64,000 nucleotides of DNA from Shewanella aestuarii (GTDB lineage Bacteria; Pseudomonadota; Gammaproteobacteria; Enterobacterales; Shewanellaceae): contig NZ_CP050313.1 of NCBI RefSeq assembly GCF_011765625.1, positions 2,786,501-2,850,500 on the forward strand. The letters are read 5' to 3'. The position numbers and the translations under genes are program-made. The notes below the pieces were generated by a model, which did not search any database, was not told the DNA's origin, and saw only the letters and a list, made by a program, of their open reading frames with translations. Below are positions 1 to 9,477 of this stretch, piece after piece. Numbering within the stretch: the stretch's first letter is position 1; the number at the start of each line of letters is the position of its first letter.

Positions 1-101
1 CAGCGTGCCATTTCAAAAAAACAGATTTTAAAAACATGTGACATTTTAAATATATCGATGTGAATTTTAAGAGGTGATAAGACTACTTTTTTTAATTGGA
101 T

Positions 102-150
102 ATGAACATAAGCACAGCTCGCCTAATTATCGAACTGTGCTTATGTTCAT
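102..150. repeat. Perfect 16-bp inverted repeat downstream of glmM
   Basis: Arms ATGAACATAAGCACAG (102-117) and its exact reverse complement (135-150) are separated by 17 nt. It lies about 70 bp beyond the stop of the leftward glmM-type gene. Neither side has the T-run of a normal intrinsic terminator, although the minus-strand transcript would still form a strong hairpin. It may end transcription, protect the mRNA 3' end or bind a protein. Nothing else is seen in positions 1-216, which otherwise are AT-rich non-coding sequence. Confidence 0.7.
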
Positions 151-216
151 GAATTTAAAATGGGTTTAACTGATTTAAACAAGCTAAAACAGATTAATAT
201 AATTATTAAACAGCAA

Positions 217-1575
217 TTAACTGTAGCCACGTACGGCATTTGCGATATATTCGGCTTGTGCTTGCGACATCTCTGGTTCTATTGATTCAACCATTATACG
301 AATAAGTGGTTCAGTACCCGATTTACGCAGTAAAACGCGACCATTGTCAGCTAAAATCGCTTCAGCTTCTAAGACGGCTTGTTTAACTGCATCCGAAGCA
401 ATAATTTCATCGGCACTATCTGCGGTTAAGCGAATATTGAGTAACACTTGAGGCAGCTTGGTCATGCCAGATTTAACTTCAGCAAGTGTTTGACCAGACT
501 CAATCACAGCCTTGAGAACCTGAAGTGATGCTACAATACCATCACCAGTCGTTGCATGGTTCATATCAAGAATATGACCAGAGCCCTCACCACCTAACAT
601 CCAGCCAGTGGATTTAAGTTGTTCAACCACATAGCGATCACCCACTTTCGCACGAATAAAGGGAATATCCATTTTCTTTAAAGCTAACTCTAAACCTAAG
701 TTAGACATTAATGTGCCCACAACTCCACCTTGCATTTCGCCTTTGGCGTGAGCCGCTTGTGCCAAAATAAATAAAATTTCGTCACCATCAACGATATGAC
801 CATGATGATCAACAAACATAACCCGATCAGCATCACCATCAAGAGCAATACCAAGATGTGCTTCGTGTACCATTACCGCCGTTTGTAAGCTATCTAAATG
901 CGTCGCACCACAGTGGTCATTAATGTTAGTGCCATTCGGTGAATCATTAATACTAATGACTTCTGCGCCAAGCTCACGATAAACATTAGGGGCAACTTGG
1001 TAAGCAGCGCCATTTGCACTGTCTACCACAATTTTTAAGCCTGCAAGTGATAAGTGCTTAGGGAAAGTGCCTTTACAATATTCGACATAACGACCAGCTG
1101 CATCGTTAATACGACGCACTTTACCCAGTAATTCCGAAGACACGCATTCCATAGCATTATGGTTGAGTGCTTGGTCTAATAATGTTTCAATTTGTTGTTC
1201 TTGCTCATCGTTCAGTTTAGTCCCTGAATTAGAGAAAAACTTGATCCCGTTATCGTAAAAAGGATTATGTGATGCGCTAATCACGACACCCGCATCAGCT
1301 CTAAATGTAGAAGCAAGATAGGCTACCGCGGGAGTAGGCATTGGACCAATAAGTGCTACATTTATTCCCGCTGCCGACAAGCCTGCTTCGATAGCTGATT
1401 CAAACATATAGCCACTGCTGCGCGTATCTTTTCCAATTAGCACTTCTTTAGTGCCCACAGATGCCAATACTTTACCCGCAGCCCAACCCAGTTTCATCGC
1501 AAAATCCGGCGTGATAGGGAATATCCCCACTTTGCCGCGTACGCCATCAGTACCAAAATACTTACGTGTCATCAT
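217..1575 (-). CDS. glmM: Phosphoglucosamine mutase (GlmM-type phosphohexomutase)
   Basis: Converts glucosamine-6-phosphate to glucosamine-1-phosphate on the way to UDP-GlcNAc in the cytoplasm. The 452-residue protein has the GlmM N-terminus ([11 protein letters not shown], residues 4-14), the phosphoserine loop ISASHNP with Ser102, a metal-binding loop DGDADR near residue 245 and the C-terminal phosphate-binding [10 protein letters not shown]. These are the hallmarks of the alpha-D-phosphohexomutase family, and the FGTDGVRG start favours GlmM over other mutases. The first of two adjacent ATGs is used because an AGG lies about 6 nt upstream of it. The gene sits just after galU on the same strand, so both may feed nucleotide-sugar synthesis. 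Shewanella usually carries glmM near folP/ftsH, so this could be a second copy; that cannot be decided here. Confidence 0.85.
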   Translation of the reverse strand: MMTRKYFGTDGVRGKVGIFPITPDFAMKLGWAAGKVLASVGTKEVLIGKDTRSSGYMFESAIEAGLSAAGINVALIGPMPTPAVAYLASTFRADAGVVISASHNPFYDNGIKFFSNSGTKLNDEQEQQIETLLDQALNHNAMECVSSELLGKVRRINDAAGRYVEYCKGTFPKHLSLAGLKIVVDSANGAAYQVAPNVYRELGAEVISINDSPNGTNINDHCGATHLDSLQTAVMVHEAHLGIALDGDADRVMFVDHHGHIVDGDEILFILAQAAHAKGEMQGGVVGTLMSNLGLELALKKMDIPFIRAKVGDRYVVEQLKSTGWMLGGEGSGHILDMNHATTGDGIVASLQVLKAVIESGQTLAEVKSGMTKLPQVLLNIRLTADSADEIIASDAVKQAVLEAEAILADNGRVLLRKSGTEPLIRIMVESIEPEMSQAQAEYIANAVRGYS

Positions 1576-1605
1576 AAAAACCTAATTAACCATAATCAAA
1601 AAAGC

Positions 1606-1629
1606 AAAAACCAACCCTAAGGTTGGTTT
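1606..1629 (-). terminator. Intrinsic terminator after galU
   Basis: On the minus strand, AAACCAACC pairs with GGTTGGTTT across a 4-nt loop and runs into further Ts. It lies between galU and the glmM-type gene, so the two are probably not one tight operon. Confidence 0.65.
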
Positions 1630-1652
1630 GTTGGCACATTATAAATAAAAAC

Positions 1653-2531
1653 TTAGACTAATGCTTTAATCTTTTGCGCAAATGCTTTGCCAAGCTTTTC
1701 ATTACGAAGACCATACTCTACAAAAGCAGTCATATAACCTAACTTATCACCACAATCATGTGATTTTCCTGTCATATTGAACGCTTCTACGGTATCGCGC
1801 TCGATTAACATATCAATCGCATCCGTTAGCTGTATTTCATCACCGGCGCCAGCAGGCGTTTTTGCCAATAACGGCCAAATTTTTTCAGATAGTACATAAC
1901 GGCCAACTACGGCTAAGTTGGAAGGTGCTTCATCAACAGCAGGCTTTTCGATCATGGCATTAATTTTTGCTGATTCACCTGGGGCAATATCCACGCCATT
2001 ACAATCAGCAATACCATACTTGTTGACATCACTTTCAGGAACCGGCGCAACCATAATTTGGCTTGCTTGCGTTTCCTTATAGCGCTTTATCATAGCTGCA
2101 AGGTTTTCTGTTTTTTGATTGGCTGTAAATTCATCTAAAATGACATCAGGCAACACAACTGCAAATGGGTTATTTCCGATACATGGTTTTGCACAAAGCA
2201 CTGCATGTCCAAGACCTTTTGCTTCACCTTGACGAACATGCATAATCGTCACATCTTTAGGGCAAATGGATTGTACCTCTTCCAATAGCTGACGTTTAAC
2301 ACGTTTTTCTAGTTGAGATTCTAATTCATATGATTTATCAAAGTGGTTTTCGATCGCATTTTTACTAGCATGAGTAACTAACACGATTTCTTTCGCTCCG
2401 GCCAAAACGCATTCATTGACAATATACTGAATGAGTGGTTTATCAACAATTGGCAACATCTCTTTCGGGATAGCCTTGGTTGCAGGTAGCATACGCGTTC
2501 CTAGACCTGCAACAGGGATAACAACTTTCAT
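1653..2531 (-). CDS. galU: UTP--glucose-1-phosphate uridylyltransferase
   Basis: Makes UDP-glucose from UTP and glucose-1-phosphate for envelope polysaccharides. The 292-residue length is typical of GalU. The N-terminal nucleotide-binding signature [20 protein letters not shown] (residues 4-23), the following [15 protein letters not shown] and the later LPDVILDEF and [10 protein letters not shown] segments match the bacterial GalU family. UDP-glucose is also a plausible sugar donor for the GT81-like enzyme at 5.5-6.7 kb. The upstream region of about 470 bp leaves room for its own promoter. Confidence 0.95.
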   Translation of the reverse strand: MKVVIPVAGLGTRMLPATKAIPKEMLPIVDKPLIQYIVNECVLAGAKEIVLVTHASKNAIENHFDKSYELESQLEKRVKRQLLEEVQSICPKDVTIMHVRQGEAKGLGHAVLCAKPCIGNNPFAVVLPDVILDEFTANQKTENLAAMIKRYKETQASQIMVAPVPESDVNKYGIADCNGVDIAPGESAKINAMIEKPAVDEAPSNLAVVGRYVLSEKIWPLLAKTPAGAGDEIQLTDAIDMLIERDTVEAFNMTGKSHDCGDKLGYMTAFVEYGLRNEKLGKAFAQKIKALV

Positions 2532-2698
2532 AAATACCTTCTTAATAAAAATGAACAGCGAAAAGCTATCTTAAAAACAAAAAAATTAAACAAAATTAAG
2601 AGTCATTAATAATTGAAATAATCATAACACAGCATAAAAATTGATTATGGGATCTATTATTTCAAGTTAATTAGAGGCAGATTTTCACTTAAAAACAC

Positions 2699-2756
2699 GT
2701 CATGCTATGATAACAACAGCTTAGTTTAACTGTCTTTGGAACTATCATAGCGTGAC
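2699..2756. repeat. 14-bp inverted repeat in the galU/DUF4136 gap
   Basis: Arms at 2699-2712 (GTCATGCTATGATA) and 2743-2756 match at 13 of 14 positions as reverse complements and are 30 nt apart. The 469-bp gap 2532-3000 that contains it shows no convincing ORF. It lies upstream of galU and downstream of the DUF4136 gene, so it could be a regulatory site or an RNA structure. Confidence 0.5.
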
Positions 2757-3000
2757 TAAAAGGTGAGTTTTTACACTTTTACATCTCAGCCTTTAATAAC
2801 AGAGTGAGACACTTTTTCTCCATTTTGAGACAGCGATATCATCACTATCCCTCGTAGAGCCTAGATTTCATGTTTTTTCTTAAAACAGTCCCAATAGGCT
2901 CTTAAAAATAAATATATTTATTTCCCTATTTTGTCTTGTTTACTCAAAATATTTTTATTCCACTTTATTTAAATCACTACAACAAATTAGTTATTAATGA

Positions 3001-3564
3001 TTATTTATCCATTTTAGGTGGATAATTAACCATAACAGCTGCAATGGCTTCATTAATAATGGCTACGCGTTCTGCTGGTGTATTTTTGTCACGAATTGTA
3101 TCAGCAACGGTACCACGCCAAATTAGCTTATCAGTTTTGTTATCGACTAAGTCAATCATTAAGGTGCCAACGTCGTATTCACGCACTGTGGTTTGGGTTT
3201 GCATTCCAGTTCCCCAACCTACGCCCCAACGAGGGCCGTAATAAGGGTTATAACCAAAACTGGTGTTGAAAGTATCAACATTGATTTTTTTATCCACTTT
3301 AGTGATGTAGTTTACTAGCAAATCCGCTGATTCGGGATCTGCAGCCGTCATCCCTTTTTGTGTTAATTCATTATTCACTGCGGCACGTACACGTTGATCC
3401 ATTAAGCCATCAAGGTGATAAGTTGCATCATCATTTTTCTTTTCTACCCATGCAAAGGTTTTGTATTGGTCAAACGAGATTGCAGGGTCAAAATCTGTAC
3501 TGGTTTTAAGCGAGCTACAAGCCGTTAAGGCAAGTGCTGAAATAATCACTAATAGCTTTTTCAT
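3001..3564 (-). CDS. DUF4136 domain lipoprotein
   Basis: A 187-residue predicted lipoprotein of unknown function. The N-terminus MKKLLVIISALALTACSS is a short signal peptide ending in a lipobox (LTAC, Cys16). The rest fits the DUF4136 family: YKTFAWVEKK near residue 35, a central VDKKINVDTFN segment, a Gly/Tyr/Trp-rich stretch (NPYYGPRWGVGWGTGM) and the closing LIWRGTVADTI segment with an AINEAIAAVMVNYPP end. Such proteins are found in the envelope of many Gram-negatives. It appears to be a single-gene unit, transcribed in the same direction as its neighbours. Confidence 0.85.
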   Translation of the reverse strand: MKKLLVIISALALTACSSLKTSTDFDPAISFDQYKTFAWVEKKNDDATYHLDGLMDQRVRAAVNNELTQKGMTAADPESADLLVNYITKVDKKINVDTFNTSFGYNPYYGPRWGVGWGTGMQTQTTVREYDVGTLMIDLVDNKTDKLIWRGTVADTIRDKNTPAERVAIINEAIAAVMVNYPPKMDK

Positions 3565-3700
3565 AGAAACTCCGAAAACACAACTTTGATTAACAATAGC
3601 TTATAGACAGCTAGTGGCTTGTCAAGGTTTATGGCTGTTAGTGTTTGTAAATTTAATACCGTCGTTTACTTATAAGCTGCGCCTTTAACAAAATGCCGAC

Positions 3701-5443
3701 TCAACAATTACTAATCCACACAGTTTGGTAAGGTTGCAATGCAATGGTTTCTGTTAAGTCGGTAATTTCTTGTCCGGATATTAGATCTGTCCAGGTTTCT
3801 GTAATAATTAAATTCAGTTCACTTATAGGTAAATCCATTACCTGATCAGATATGTTACTGATGCAAAATATACTTTGTTTACGATTACGGCTTTGACGCC
3901 AAAAGCCAAATAGTTGCAAGCCTAAATGAAGTGTAAATTGTGTCGCATTGGGACTAAATGCCACTTGCTGTGTGCGCAGGTTTATTAACTTAGTCATTTC
4001 AGTTAATACTTGCGCATGTTCACTGGCATGATTAGATAACTCGGCGGTTATTTGATCAAAATCCCATCGATGACGATTAATAGAACGGTTGTGGGAAGTA
4101 TTAGCCAGTTTTTCATAGTCATTACGAGTACCAAGCAAACTATGAATATAAATACCGGGTATTCCCTCTAGTGCCAACATGATGCTGTGGGCACATAAAA
4201 ACCGTTGTAAACCCCAAGTATCTTTTCCCTTTGTCGTGCCTTGCAAGGCATCAAATAGCGCAATGTTCATCTCGTAGGGCTTTTGCTCGCCGGTTTCGGT
4301 GGTGCGACAAGAGATTTTACCGCCAAACATTTCCATGGTATCAACAAGGGTTTTGATTTCTTCCTCTTCTAACAAACCTTCAGCTGGGCGTAAACCCACC
4401 CCATCGTGTGAGGCAATAAAGTTAAAGTAAGTTGTCCCGTCTTGTGCTGGCGGCATGCTCATTAGCCAACGCTTTAAATATAAACAGCTCCCTGTAATAA
4501 GAGTATTGATTAATAAGGGAGGCAACGAAAAATTGTAGATAGCATGGGCTTCGTTGGCATTGCCAAAATAAGTTAAGTTTTGAGTGTTTGGTATATTAGT
4601 TTCAGTAATGATGACTGCATCATGCTGTGCATGTTCGATTAATGTACGCAGCAGGCGCACTACTTCGTGAGTTTGCGCTAAATTGATTGATTTACTCCCA
4701 ACAATTTTCCATAAAAATGCTACTGCATCTAAGCGAAAGATATTCACCCCAGCATCTAAATACTGGCGAATAATCGTCACAAATTCTTGCAATACTTTAG
4801 GGTTGCTAAAGTCAAAATCCACTTGATCATGGCTAAAGGTACACCAAACATGTTTGAGGCCATTGGCGGTTTCTGTTGGTCTTAATAGGGGTGAGGTTCT
4901 GGGGCGCACAACTTGGGATAAGTCATCATCAGGCTGGGCGCAAAAAAAGTAATCGTGACCAACGCCCTCACCTTTTATGAAGTTTTCAAACCAAAGGCTG
5001 CGGCTAGAACAATGATTGATCACTAAATCTGCCATTAATCTTCTTTTGCTTGCTATGGCACTGATATCGGCCCAACTGCCTAGACCTTCGTTGACACTTG
5101 AATAGTCGATAACCGCAAAACCATCATCTGAGCTATAAGGAAAAAACGGTAATATGTGTACGCCATTAATGCAGTTAAAGTAGCTATCAATAAATTTTGC
5201 TAACGTGGTTAATGGCGCTTCGTTAGATTTAAGAATACTGTCACCGTAAGTAATCATAATGATATCTTTTTCAGACCAATGATTAGCAAATGGCTCCACC
5301 ACTTGGCAGTATTCGGTAATGCGCATTATTTCAATTAACTGGGCAGCAAGTTCGCTGGTTTGCATATCAATATCAATGCCTTGATAGATACAATCAAGCT
5401 GCTGAGTTAGCTTTTGCTGTAACGCTTCAATCACTGTTGCCAT
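3701..5443 (-). CDS. GH13 sucrose-phosphorylase-like enzyme, likely glucosylglycerate phosphorylase
   Basis: A 580-residue GH13 (subfamily 18 type) enzyme. The catalytic residues are visible: nucleophile Asp239 in [10 protein letters not shown], acid/base Glu281 in IITETNIPN, and the stabilising Asp347 in [10 protein letters not shown]. The [19 protein letters not shown] block near residue 96 is typical of sucrose and glucosylglycerate phosphorylases. These enzymes reversibly split an alpha-glucoside with phosphate to give glucose-1-phosphate. The gene follows a GT81-like synthase and a phosphatase by 51 bp. By analogy with characterised glucosylglycerate phosphorylases in GH13_18, the substrate is inferred to be glucosylglycerate rather than sucrose, since no sucrose transporter or fructokinase is nearby. 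Cytoplasmic, no signal peptide. Confidence 0.75.
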   Translation of the reverse strand: MATVIEALQQKLTQQLDCIYQGIDIDMQTSELAAQLIEIMRITEYCQVVEPFANHWSEKDIIMITYGDSILKSNEAPLTTLAKFIDSYFNCINGVHILPFFPYSSDDGFAVIDYSSVNEGLGSWADISAIASKRRLMADLVINHCSSRSLWFENFIKGEGVGHDYFFCAQPDDDLSQVVRPRTSPLLRPTETANGLKHVWCTFSHDQVDFDFSNPKVLQEFVTIIRQYLDAGVNIFRLDAVAFLWKIVGSKSINLAQTHEVVRLLRTLIEHAQHDAVIITETNIPNTQNLTYFGNANEAHAIYNFSLPPLLINTLITGSCLYLKRWLMSMPPAQDGTTYFNFIASHDGVGLRPAEGLLEEEEIKTLVDTMEMFGGKISCRTTETGEQKPYEMNIALFDALQGTTKGKDTWGLQRFLCAHSIMLALEGIPGIYIHSLLGTRNDYEKLANTSHNRSINRHRWDFDQITAELSNHASEHAQVLTEMTKLINLRTQQVAFSPNATQFTLHLGLQLFGFWRQSRNRKQSIFCISNISDQVMDLPISELNLIITETWTDLISGQEITDLTETIALQPYQTVWISNC

Positions 5444-5494
5444 TGGGTATCCCTAACTTTGTCACGACTCAATCATCAATCACTATTCATCAAC

Positions 5495-6715
5495 CTAGTT
5501 AAATTCCGCATTATCCGCTTCAACTGCGGCTTTCAATCTTTCGAGCACATCTGGCATGGCGCTTACAACTCGACTCCATGTTGGCATAAATGGGGTTTCC
5601 ATTGGGTTATCTAAAAAGCGCTGCCCTGCGGTCACAATGTTTTGAGCAAACATTTCGACAGCTTTTTCTTCTAGATGAATATCGGTTGTTAAGCCATTCA
5701 TTAAGGCATCATTATGATAGGTTTCAACATAATCGAGAGCGATACGATAATAAGTGGCTTTTAAGGTACGAAATGCCTCGGTGCTAAAGGTTTCACCTTG
5801 AGTGGCCAACTTGCGATAAAACGCTTTGGTAATATCTATCGACATTTTTGATAAACCAGCTTCGGCATTGTCTAATGATAAGTCTTGATGCTTATGATCA
5901 TAATTATCAGCAATATCTACTTGGCAAATGCGATTATGAGCATAATTGCGGTGCATCTCACTGAGGACGCCAATTTCAAGCCCCCAATCGCTTGGAATAC
6001 GCAAGTCATTAAGTACGTCACGGCGAAAAGAAAACTCCCCCGCTAATGGGTAACGAAAACTGTCCATGTATTCTAAATATTCATTATGACCAACGACTCG
6101 TTGCAAGGCTTTAATTAATGGGGTAACTAATAAGCGTGATACACGACCGTTAATTTTGCCTTCCGATATACGGGCATAAAAACCTTTGCTGAACTCATAA
6201 TTAAATTGTGGATTGGCTACCGGGTAAATCAGTCGGGCTAATAATGATTTTTCATAGGTAACGATATCGCAATCATGCAGTGCAACTGACTCTGTTTTAC
6301 CCGATGCCAAAATATACCCCATGCAATACCAAACATTACGTCCTTTACCCATTTCTTGGGGGGCTAACCCTAATTCGCTAAGCTCTGCATCAAGGGCTTT
6401 TAAGCGTGGGCCATCATTCCATAGCACGCGATGATGTTGTGGCAATTGATTAAAAAAGCCTAACGCTTGTTGATACTGGTCTTTATCAGCTCTGTCTAAC
6501 CCAATGACAATTTCACTTAGATAAGGGACCTCTTTCAGTTTATTGATAATTTGCGGTAATGCTTCGCCTTCTAACTCAGAGTAAAGCGATGGCAGAATTA
6601 ACCCTAAAGGACGCGTTTGAGAAAACTTGATTAAGTCTTTTTCCATCTCATCATGGGTGCGTTGGGTAAGATTATGTAATGTGGTGACAATGCCATTTTG
6701 ATAAAAATCAGCCAT
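5495..6715 (-). CDS. GT81-like glycosyltransferase, probable glucosyl-3-phosphoglycerate synthase
   Basis: A 406-residue GT-A fold transferase. It shows an LPSLYSELEGEAL segment (residues 41-53) corresponding to the nucleotide-sugar binding start, a metal-binding DCD motif (148-150, in ALHDCDIVTYEK) and a GEFSFRRDVL-to-DWGLEIGVL acceptor region around residues 226-247. This layout resembles glucosyl-3-phosphoglycerate synthase and mannosylglycerate synthase families. It would transfer glucose from an NDP-sugar to 3-phosphoglycerate. It starts 1 bp after the phosphatase gene stops, so the two are tightly co-transcribed, and the phosphorylase gene follows. The exact donor (UDP- or GDP-sugar) cannot be read from the sequence. 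Confidence 0.75.
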   Translation of the reverse strand: MADFYQNGIVTTLHNLTQRTHDEMEKDLIKFSQTRPLGLILPSLYSELEGEALPQIINKLKEVPYLSEIVIGLDRADKDQYQQALGFFNQLPQHHRVLWNDGPRLKALDAELSELGLAPQEMGKGRNVWYCMGYILASGKTESVALHDCDIVTYEKSLLARLIYPVANPQFNYEFSKGFYARISEGKINGRVSRLLVTPLIKALQRVVGHNEYLEYMDSFRYPLAGEFSFRRDVLNDLRIPSDWGLEIGVLSEMHRNYAHNRICQVDIADNYDHKHQDLSLDNAEAGLSKMSIDITKAFYRKLATQGETFSTEAFRTLKATYYRIALDYVETYHNDALMNGLTTDIHLEEKAVEMFAQNIVTAGQRFLDNPMETPFMPTWSRVVSAMPDVLERLKAAVEADNAEFN

Positions 6716-6716
6716 C

Positions 6717-7592
6717 TTATCCCTCCTTAATGGTTTTTGGTGAAATTGATGCTTTGGCTTGGGCTAAATTGGATTGCGTTGACAATATTAAGTTTTGCAA
6801 ACATTCTGCCCAGCCTTTTGGGCCAAACTCAGTGCTTTTCATGCAGCTGTTTTTGGCCGAAAGTTGTGGAAAGGTATGTGCTGGCGATTTAATTTGCACT
6901 GCGATATCGGCAGCTTCAAGCATTGCGTTGTCGTTGCCGCTATCACCTAATGCAATGGTTTGTACGGCGATGTTGTACTCATCGGCATAAAGCTGAGCCA
7001 ACCAGTTCATGGCTTTGCCTTTATCGTTGTCGCCACCAACATGAATAAAGCGACCACCTTGTAAAATGGTGGCGCCACAATCTTGCATTAAGGTAATAAA
7101 TGCTTGTTTTGCTTTAGCATCACCTTGCCATAAAAGGGGTTCTGAATAGTGACGCACTAATGCCAGTTTGGCTTTTTCTGGCGACAGATCGGTAATTTCA
7201 CATAAGGCTTCAGCGCTTAGTTCAGCAAAACCAAGGTAATCATCAGCAAACGCTTTTGCTTCATCTTTAAGTAATTTAAGCCAGTATTCACGAGGCTGAC
7301 AGAAGGTTTTAACCCAGTAATAACCTTCCGAGAAAGTATCTTCTGGCTGGGTTTTAAAATAGCCTTTGGGGATATAGATAGCCGCGCCATTCTCACAAAT
7401 AAATGGCGTATTAAAGCCAATAGTTTGTTGAATAGATTCCATTTCAGCAAAGGTTTTGCTGGTATTGGCAATGATGGGGATTTTGCGTTCGTTTAACGCT
7501 TCGATGACGTTGATCGCACTTGAAAAGCTGTAGTCGAAATGATCTAACAGTGTGCCGTCCATATCAGTAAAAATAAGTGGTAGCGTCGCCAT
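6717..7592 (-). CDS. HAD phosphatase of the mannosyl/glucosyl-3-phosphoglycerate phosphatase family
   Basis: A 291-residue HAD-superfamily (Cof-type) phosphatase. The nucleophile motif FTDMDGTLLD has Asp10 and Asp12, motif II includes ANTSKTFAEM, and motif III/IV is LGDSGNDNAMLEAADIAVQI near residue 215. The FICENGAAIY segment and overall length fit the YedP/MpgP family. Alone the substrate would be open, but the next gene is a GT81-like synthase, so it most likely removes the phosphate from glucosyl-3-phosphoglycerate to give glucosylglycerate. It is the first gene of the three-gene unit; the 299-bp gap upstream can hold the promoter. Confidence 0.8.
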   Translation of the reverse strand: MATLPLIFTDMDGTLLDHFDYSFSSAINVIEALNERKIPIIANTSKTFAEMESIQQTIGFNTPFICENGAAIYIPKGYFKTQPEDTFSEGYYWVKTFCQPREYWLKLLKDEAKAFADDYLGFAELSAEALCEITDLSPEKAKLALVRHYSEPLLWQGDAKAKQAFITLMQDCGATILQGGRFIHVGGDNDKGKAMNWLAQLYADEYNIAVQTIALGDSGNDNAMLEAADIAVQIKSPAHTFPQLSAKNSCMKSTEFGPKGWAECLQNLILSTQSNLAQAKASISPKTIKEG

Positions 7593-7803
7593 AGTGGATC
7601 CCTTTTCAAATTTACCTAACTCTCTAAGATAAATTTAACGTTTCACTATGCGTGCCAAATTGAATAAAAATTTAAATAGCGCTTTCATTATATTTTTAAA
7701 AAGCATTAACCACATAAATTAATTAACAAAAGTTGATTAATCATAAAAGCGATACTTTCATTAAGATTTGGATTGCACTTAATAAGTGCAAGTTGATAAA
7801 TAC

Positions 7804-7825
7804 AAAAAGCGCACCATTGTGGTGC
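7804..7825 (-). terminator. Intrinsic terminator after ruvX
   Basis: Minus-strand stem GCACCA/TGGTGC with a 3-nt loop followed by GCTTTTT. It lies about 65 bp past the ruvX stop and separates the yciH/yqgE/ruvX group from the glucosylglycerate cassette. The rest of 7593-7891 shows nothing recognisable. Confidence 0.7.
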
Positions 7826-7891
7826 ATTGGTGTGTCATTTCTGCTCAGATGTTCAAAGGTATATTGCTGACTTTAAACCGGTACTTATGGG

Positions 7892-8314
7892 CTAACCATA
7901 CTGATTTTCAAAATAGCTTTCAATAATCAGTACCGCTGATATGGCATCAACTTGCCCCTTGGTTAAGGCTTTAAAACCACCTAATTCAAATAGGCGCGCT
8001 TTGGCATCAGTTGTGGTTAATCGTTCATCTTGGGTTGTCACTTTCACACCAAATCGACCATTTATTCGATTGGCAAACTTTTGCGCCCGTTTCGTCATTT
8101 CTTGTTCTGTGCCATCCATATTTAATGGCAAGCCAACCACAACTAAATCCGGTTGCCACTCTTTAAGTAACTTTTCAATCTCATCCCAGTTTGGAATACC
8201 ATCAACCGCTTTAATTGAGGTTAATGGATTGGCACTGCCGGTTATCGCTTGCCCAATCGCAATGCCGATACTTTTGGTGCCATAGTCAAAACCTAAAACG
8301 GTTTGTGGTTGCAT
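7892..8314 (-). CDS. ruvX: Putative pre-16S rRNA nuclease / Holliday junction resolvase RuvX (YqgF)
   Basis: A 140-residue RNase H-fold protein. The N-terminal [15 protein letters not shown] carries the first catalytic Asp (Asp10), [14 protein letters not shown] lies in the middle, and [13 protein letters not shown] plus [14 protein letters not shown] at the end supply the remaining acidic residues. YqgF proteins process the 5' end of 16S rRNA in E. coli. The gene follows yqgE by 44 bp, the usual yqgE-yqgF pairing in gammaproteobacteria. Confidence 0.93.
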   Translation of the reverse strand: MQPQTVLGFDYGTKSIGIAIGQAITGSANPLTSIKAVDGIPNWDEIEKLLKEWQPDLVVVGLPLNMDGTEQEMTKRAQKFANRINGRFGVKVTTQDERLTTTDAKARLFELGGFKALTKGQVDAISAVLIIESYFENQYG

Positions 8315-8358
8315 AGTTTTCTCATTAAAAAGTGCTAGGTTGTGTTTTTCAGTGCTTA

Positions 8359-8919
8359 TTAAGCATGACCAACTTGATTAGAAAGTTGCCACATATCAAA
8401 ACCTAATTGTTTAGAGGCGATTTCCCACAAGTGCTCAGGGTTCTTGTTATATAGCAGATCAGGCGTGGCTTTAATGGTTAGCCAGGTATTTTCAGCTAAC
8501 TCTTGCTCTAGTTGATCTTTGCCCCACCCCGCATAACCTAATGCCACTAGATAATTGCTCGGCGAGTTTTTGGTACCAATAGCAGATAACACATCGCGGG
8601 AGGTGGTTAACATGCAATCGTCACTCACTTTATGACTGTTTATCCAATCTGATTGTGGCGTATGCAATACAAAACCTCGGTCTGGTGCCACAGGACCGCC
8701 AACCAATACTTGAGAGTTAATTTGAAATGCCAACTCAGCCGGTGGATTTAAGCCCATCTGCTCAAGTAAGTCTTCAAGTTCTAGGCCGATTGGGCGATTG
8801 ATTATTAGCCCCATTGCGCCTTTATCATCATGTTCACATAAATAAATCACGCTTCGCTCAAAAAAGGTTTCTTCAAGCGATGGCATAGCAATAAGTAAAT
8901 GGCCTTGTAAACTGTCCAT
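8359..8919 (-). CDS. yqgE: YqgE/AlgH family protein
   Basis: A 186-residue member of the UPF0301/AlgH family. Visible family motifs are [20 protein letters not shown] at residues 6-25, [11 protein letters not shown] near 35, [16 protein letters not shown] near 71 and [16 protein letters not shown] near 126. The biochemical role is not settled; in Pseudomonas AlgH affects alginate and virulence gene expression. It is immediately upstream of ruvX, as in most relatives. Confidence 0.93.
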   Translation of the reverse strand: MDSLQGHLLIAMPSLEETFFERSVIYLCEHDDKGAMGLIINRPIGLELEDLLEQMGLNPPAELAFQINSQVLVGGPVAPDRGFVLHTPQSDWINSHKVSDDCMLTTSRDVLSAIGTKNSPSNYLVALGYAGWGKDQLEQELAENTWLTIKATPDLLYNKNPEHLWEIASKQLGFDMWQLSNQVGHA

Positions 8920-8986
8920 TGTCGCCCCCTATTGAACAAGAACTAGTGAGGTAAGAATATCTGAGTTATTAACGGTTAAAAACTCA

Positions 8987-9316
8987 TTATCCACCCGCTA
9001 ATTTTACGGTGTAATTCATTTTCTCTAATAACGTTTTAAGCTGCTCACGATTATCGGTTTGCACTTCGATAGTAAAATCTTTTACTGTGCCACCGCAACC
9101 GCATTGTTTTTTTAATTTTTGTGCTAACGCTTTTAACTCGGCTTGGTCTAAGCCTAAGCCTTTAATCACACTCACGCCTTTACCTTTGCGGCCTTTGCTG
9201 TCTTTATGAATACGCACAATACCGTCACCTTCAGGCGGAGCTTCCACTGGTTTTTCTGGCTCAATGCGGCCTTTGTCAGTGCTAAAAACCAAGGCGATAT
9301 TTGGATCAATTCTCAT
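8987..9316 (-). CDS. yciH: SUI1/eIF1-like translation factor YciH
   Basis: A 109-residue protein with a C-terminal SUI1 fold (about residues 38-109): SVIKGLGLD, the Cys-Gly-rich CGCGGTVKD and the conserved end LKTLLEKMNYTVKLAGG. The N-terminal third is low-complexity and charged. E. coli YciH is a non-essential homologue of eIF1 that affects start-site fidelity and stress-related translation. It stands 67 bp upstream of yqgE on the same strand. Confidence 0.9.
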   Translation of the reverse strand: MRIDPNIALVFSTDKGRIEPEKPVEAPPEGDGIVRIHKDSKGRKGKGVSVIKGLGLDQAELKALAQKLKKQCGCGGTVKDFTIEVQTDNREQLKTLLEKMNYTVKLAGG

Positions 9317-9426
9317 TAGATTACTTCATCTTATTCATCACTGAATTTAAGTTTAACAAATACGAAAACGGCAGGCGAGTCACTAAAGCTGATTTTAAAA
9401 CATCTTGGCAGGTAAGATTGCTTTAA

Positions 9427-9463
9427 CTCATCATCTTGAATAATGCTAAATCAAGATGATGAG
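9427..9463. repeat. Perfect 13-bp inverted repeat downstream of hemH
   Basis: CTCATCATCTTGA (9427-9439) and its exact reverse complement (9451-9463) flank an 11-nt loop, 14 bp past the hemH stop. A T-run is lacking, so it is a possible but imperfect terminator. Confidence 0.6.
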
Positions 9464-9477
9464 CAAACATTAATTAG

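Noticed and set aside
3701..5443. Calling the GH13 protein a sucrose phosphorylase
   Set aside because: The sequence family allows it, but the adjoining GT81-like synthase and phosphatase make glucosylglycerate a better substrate guess.
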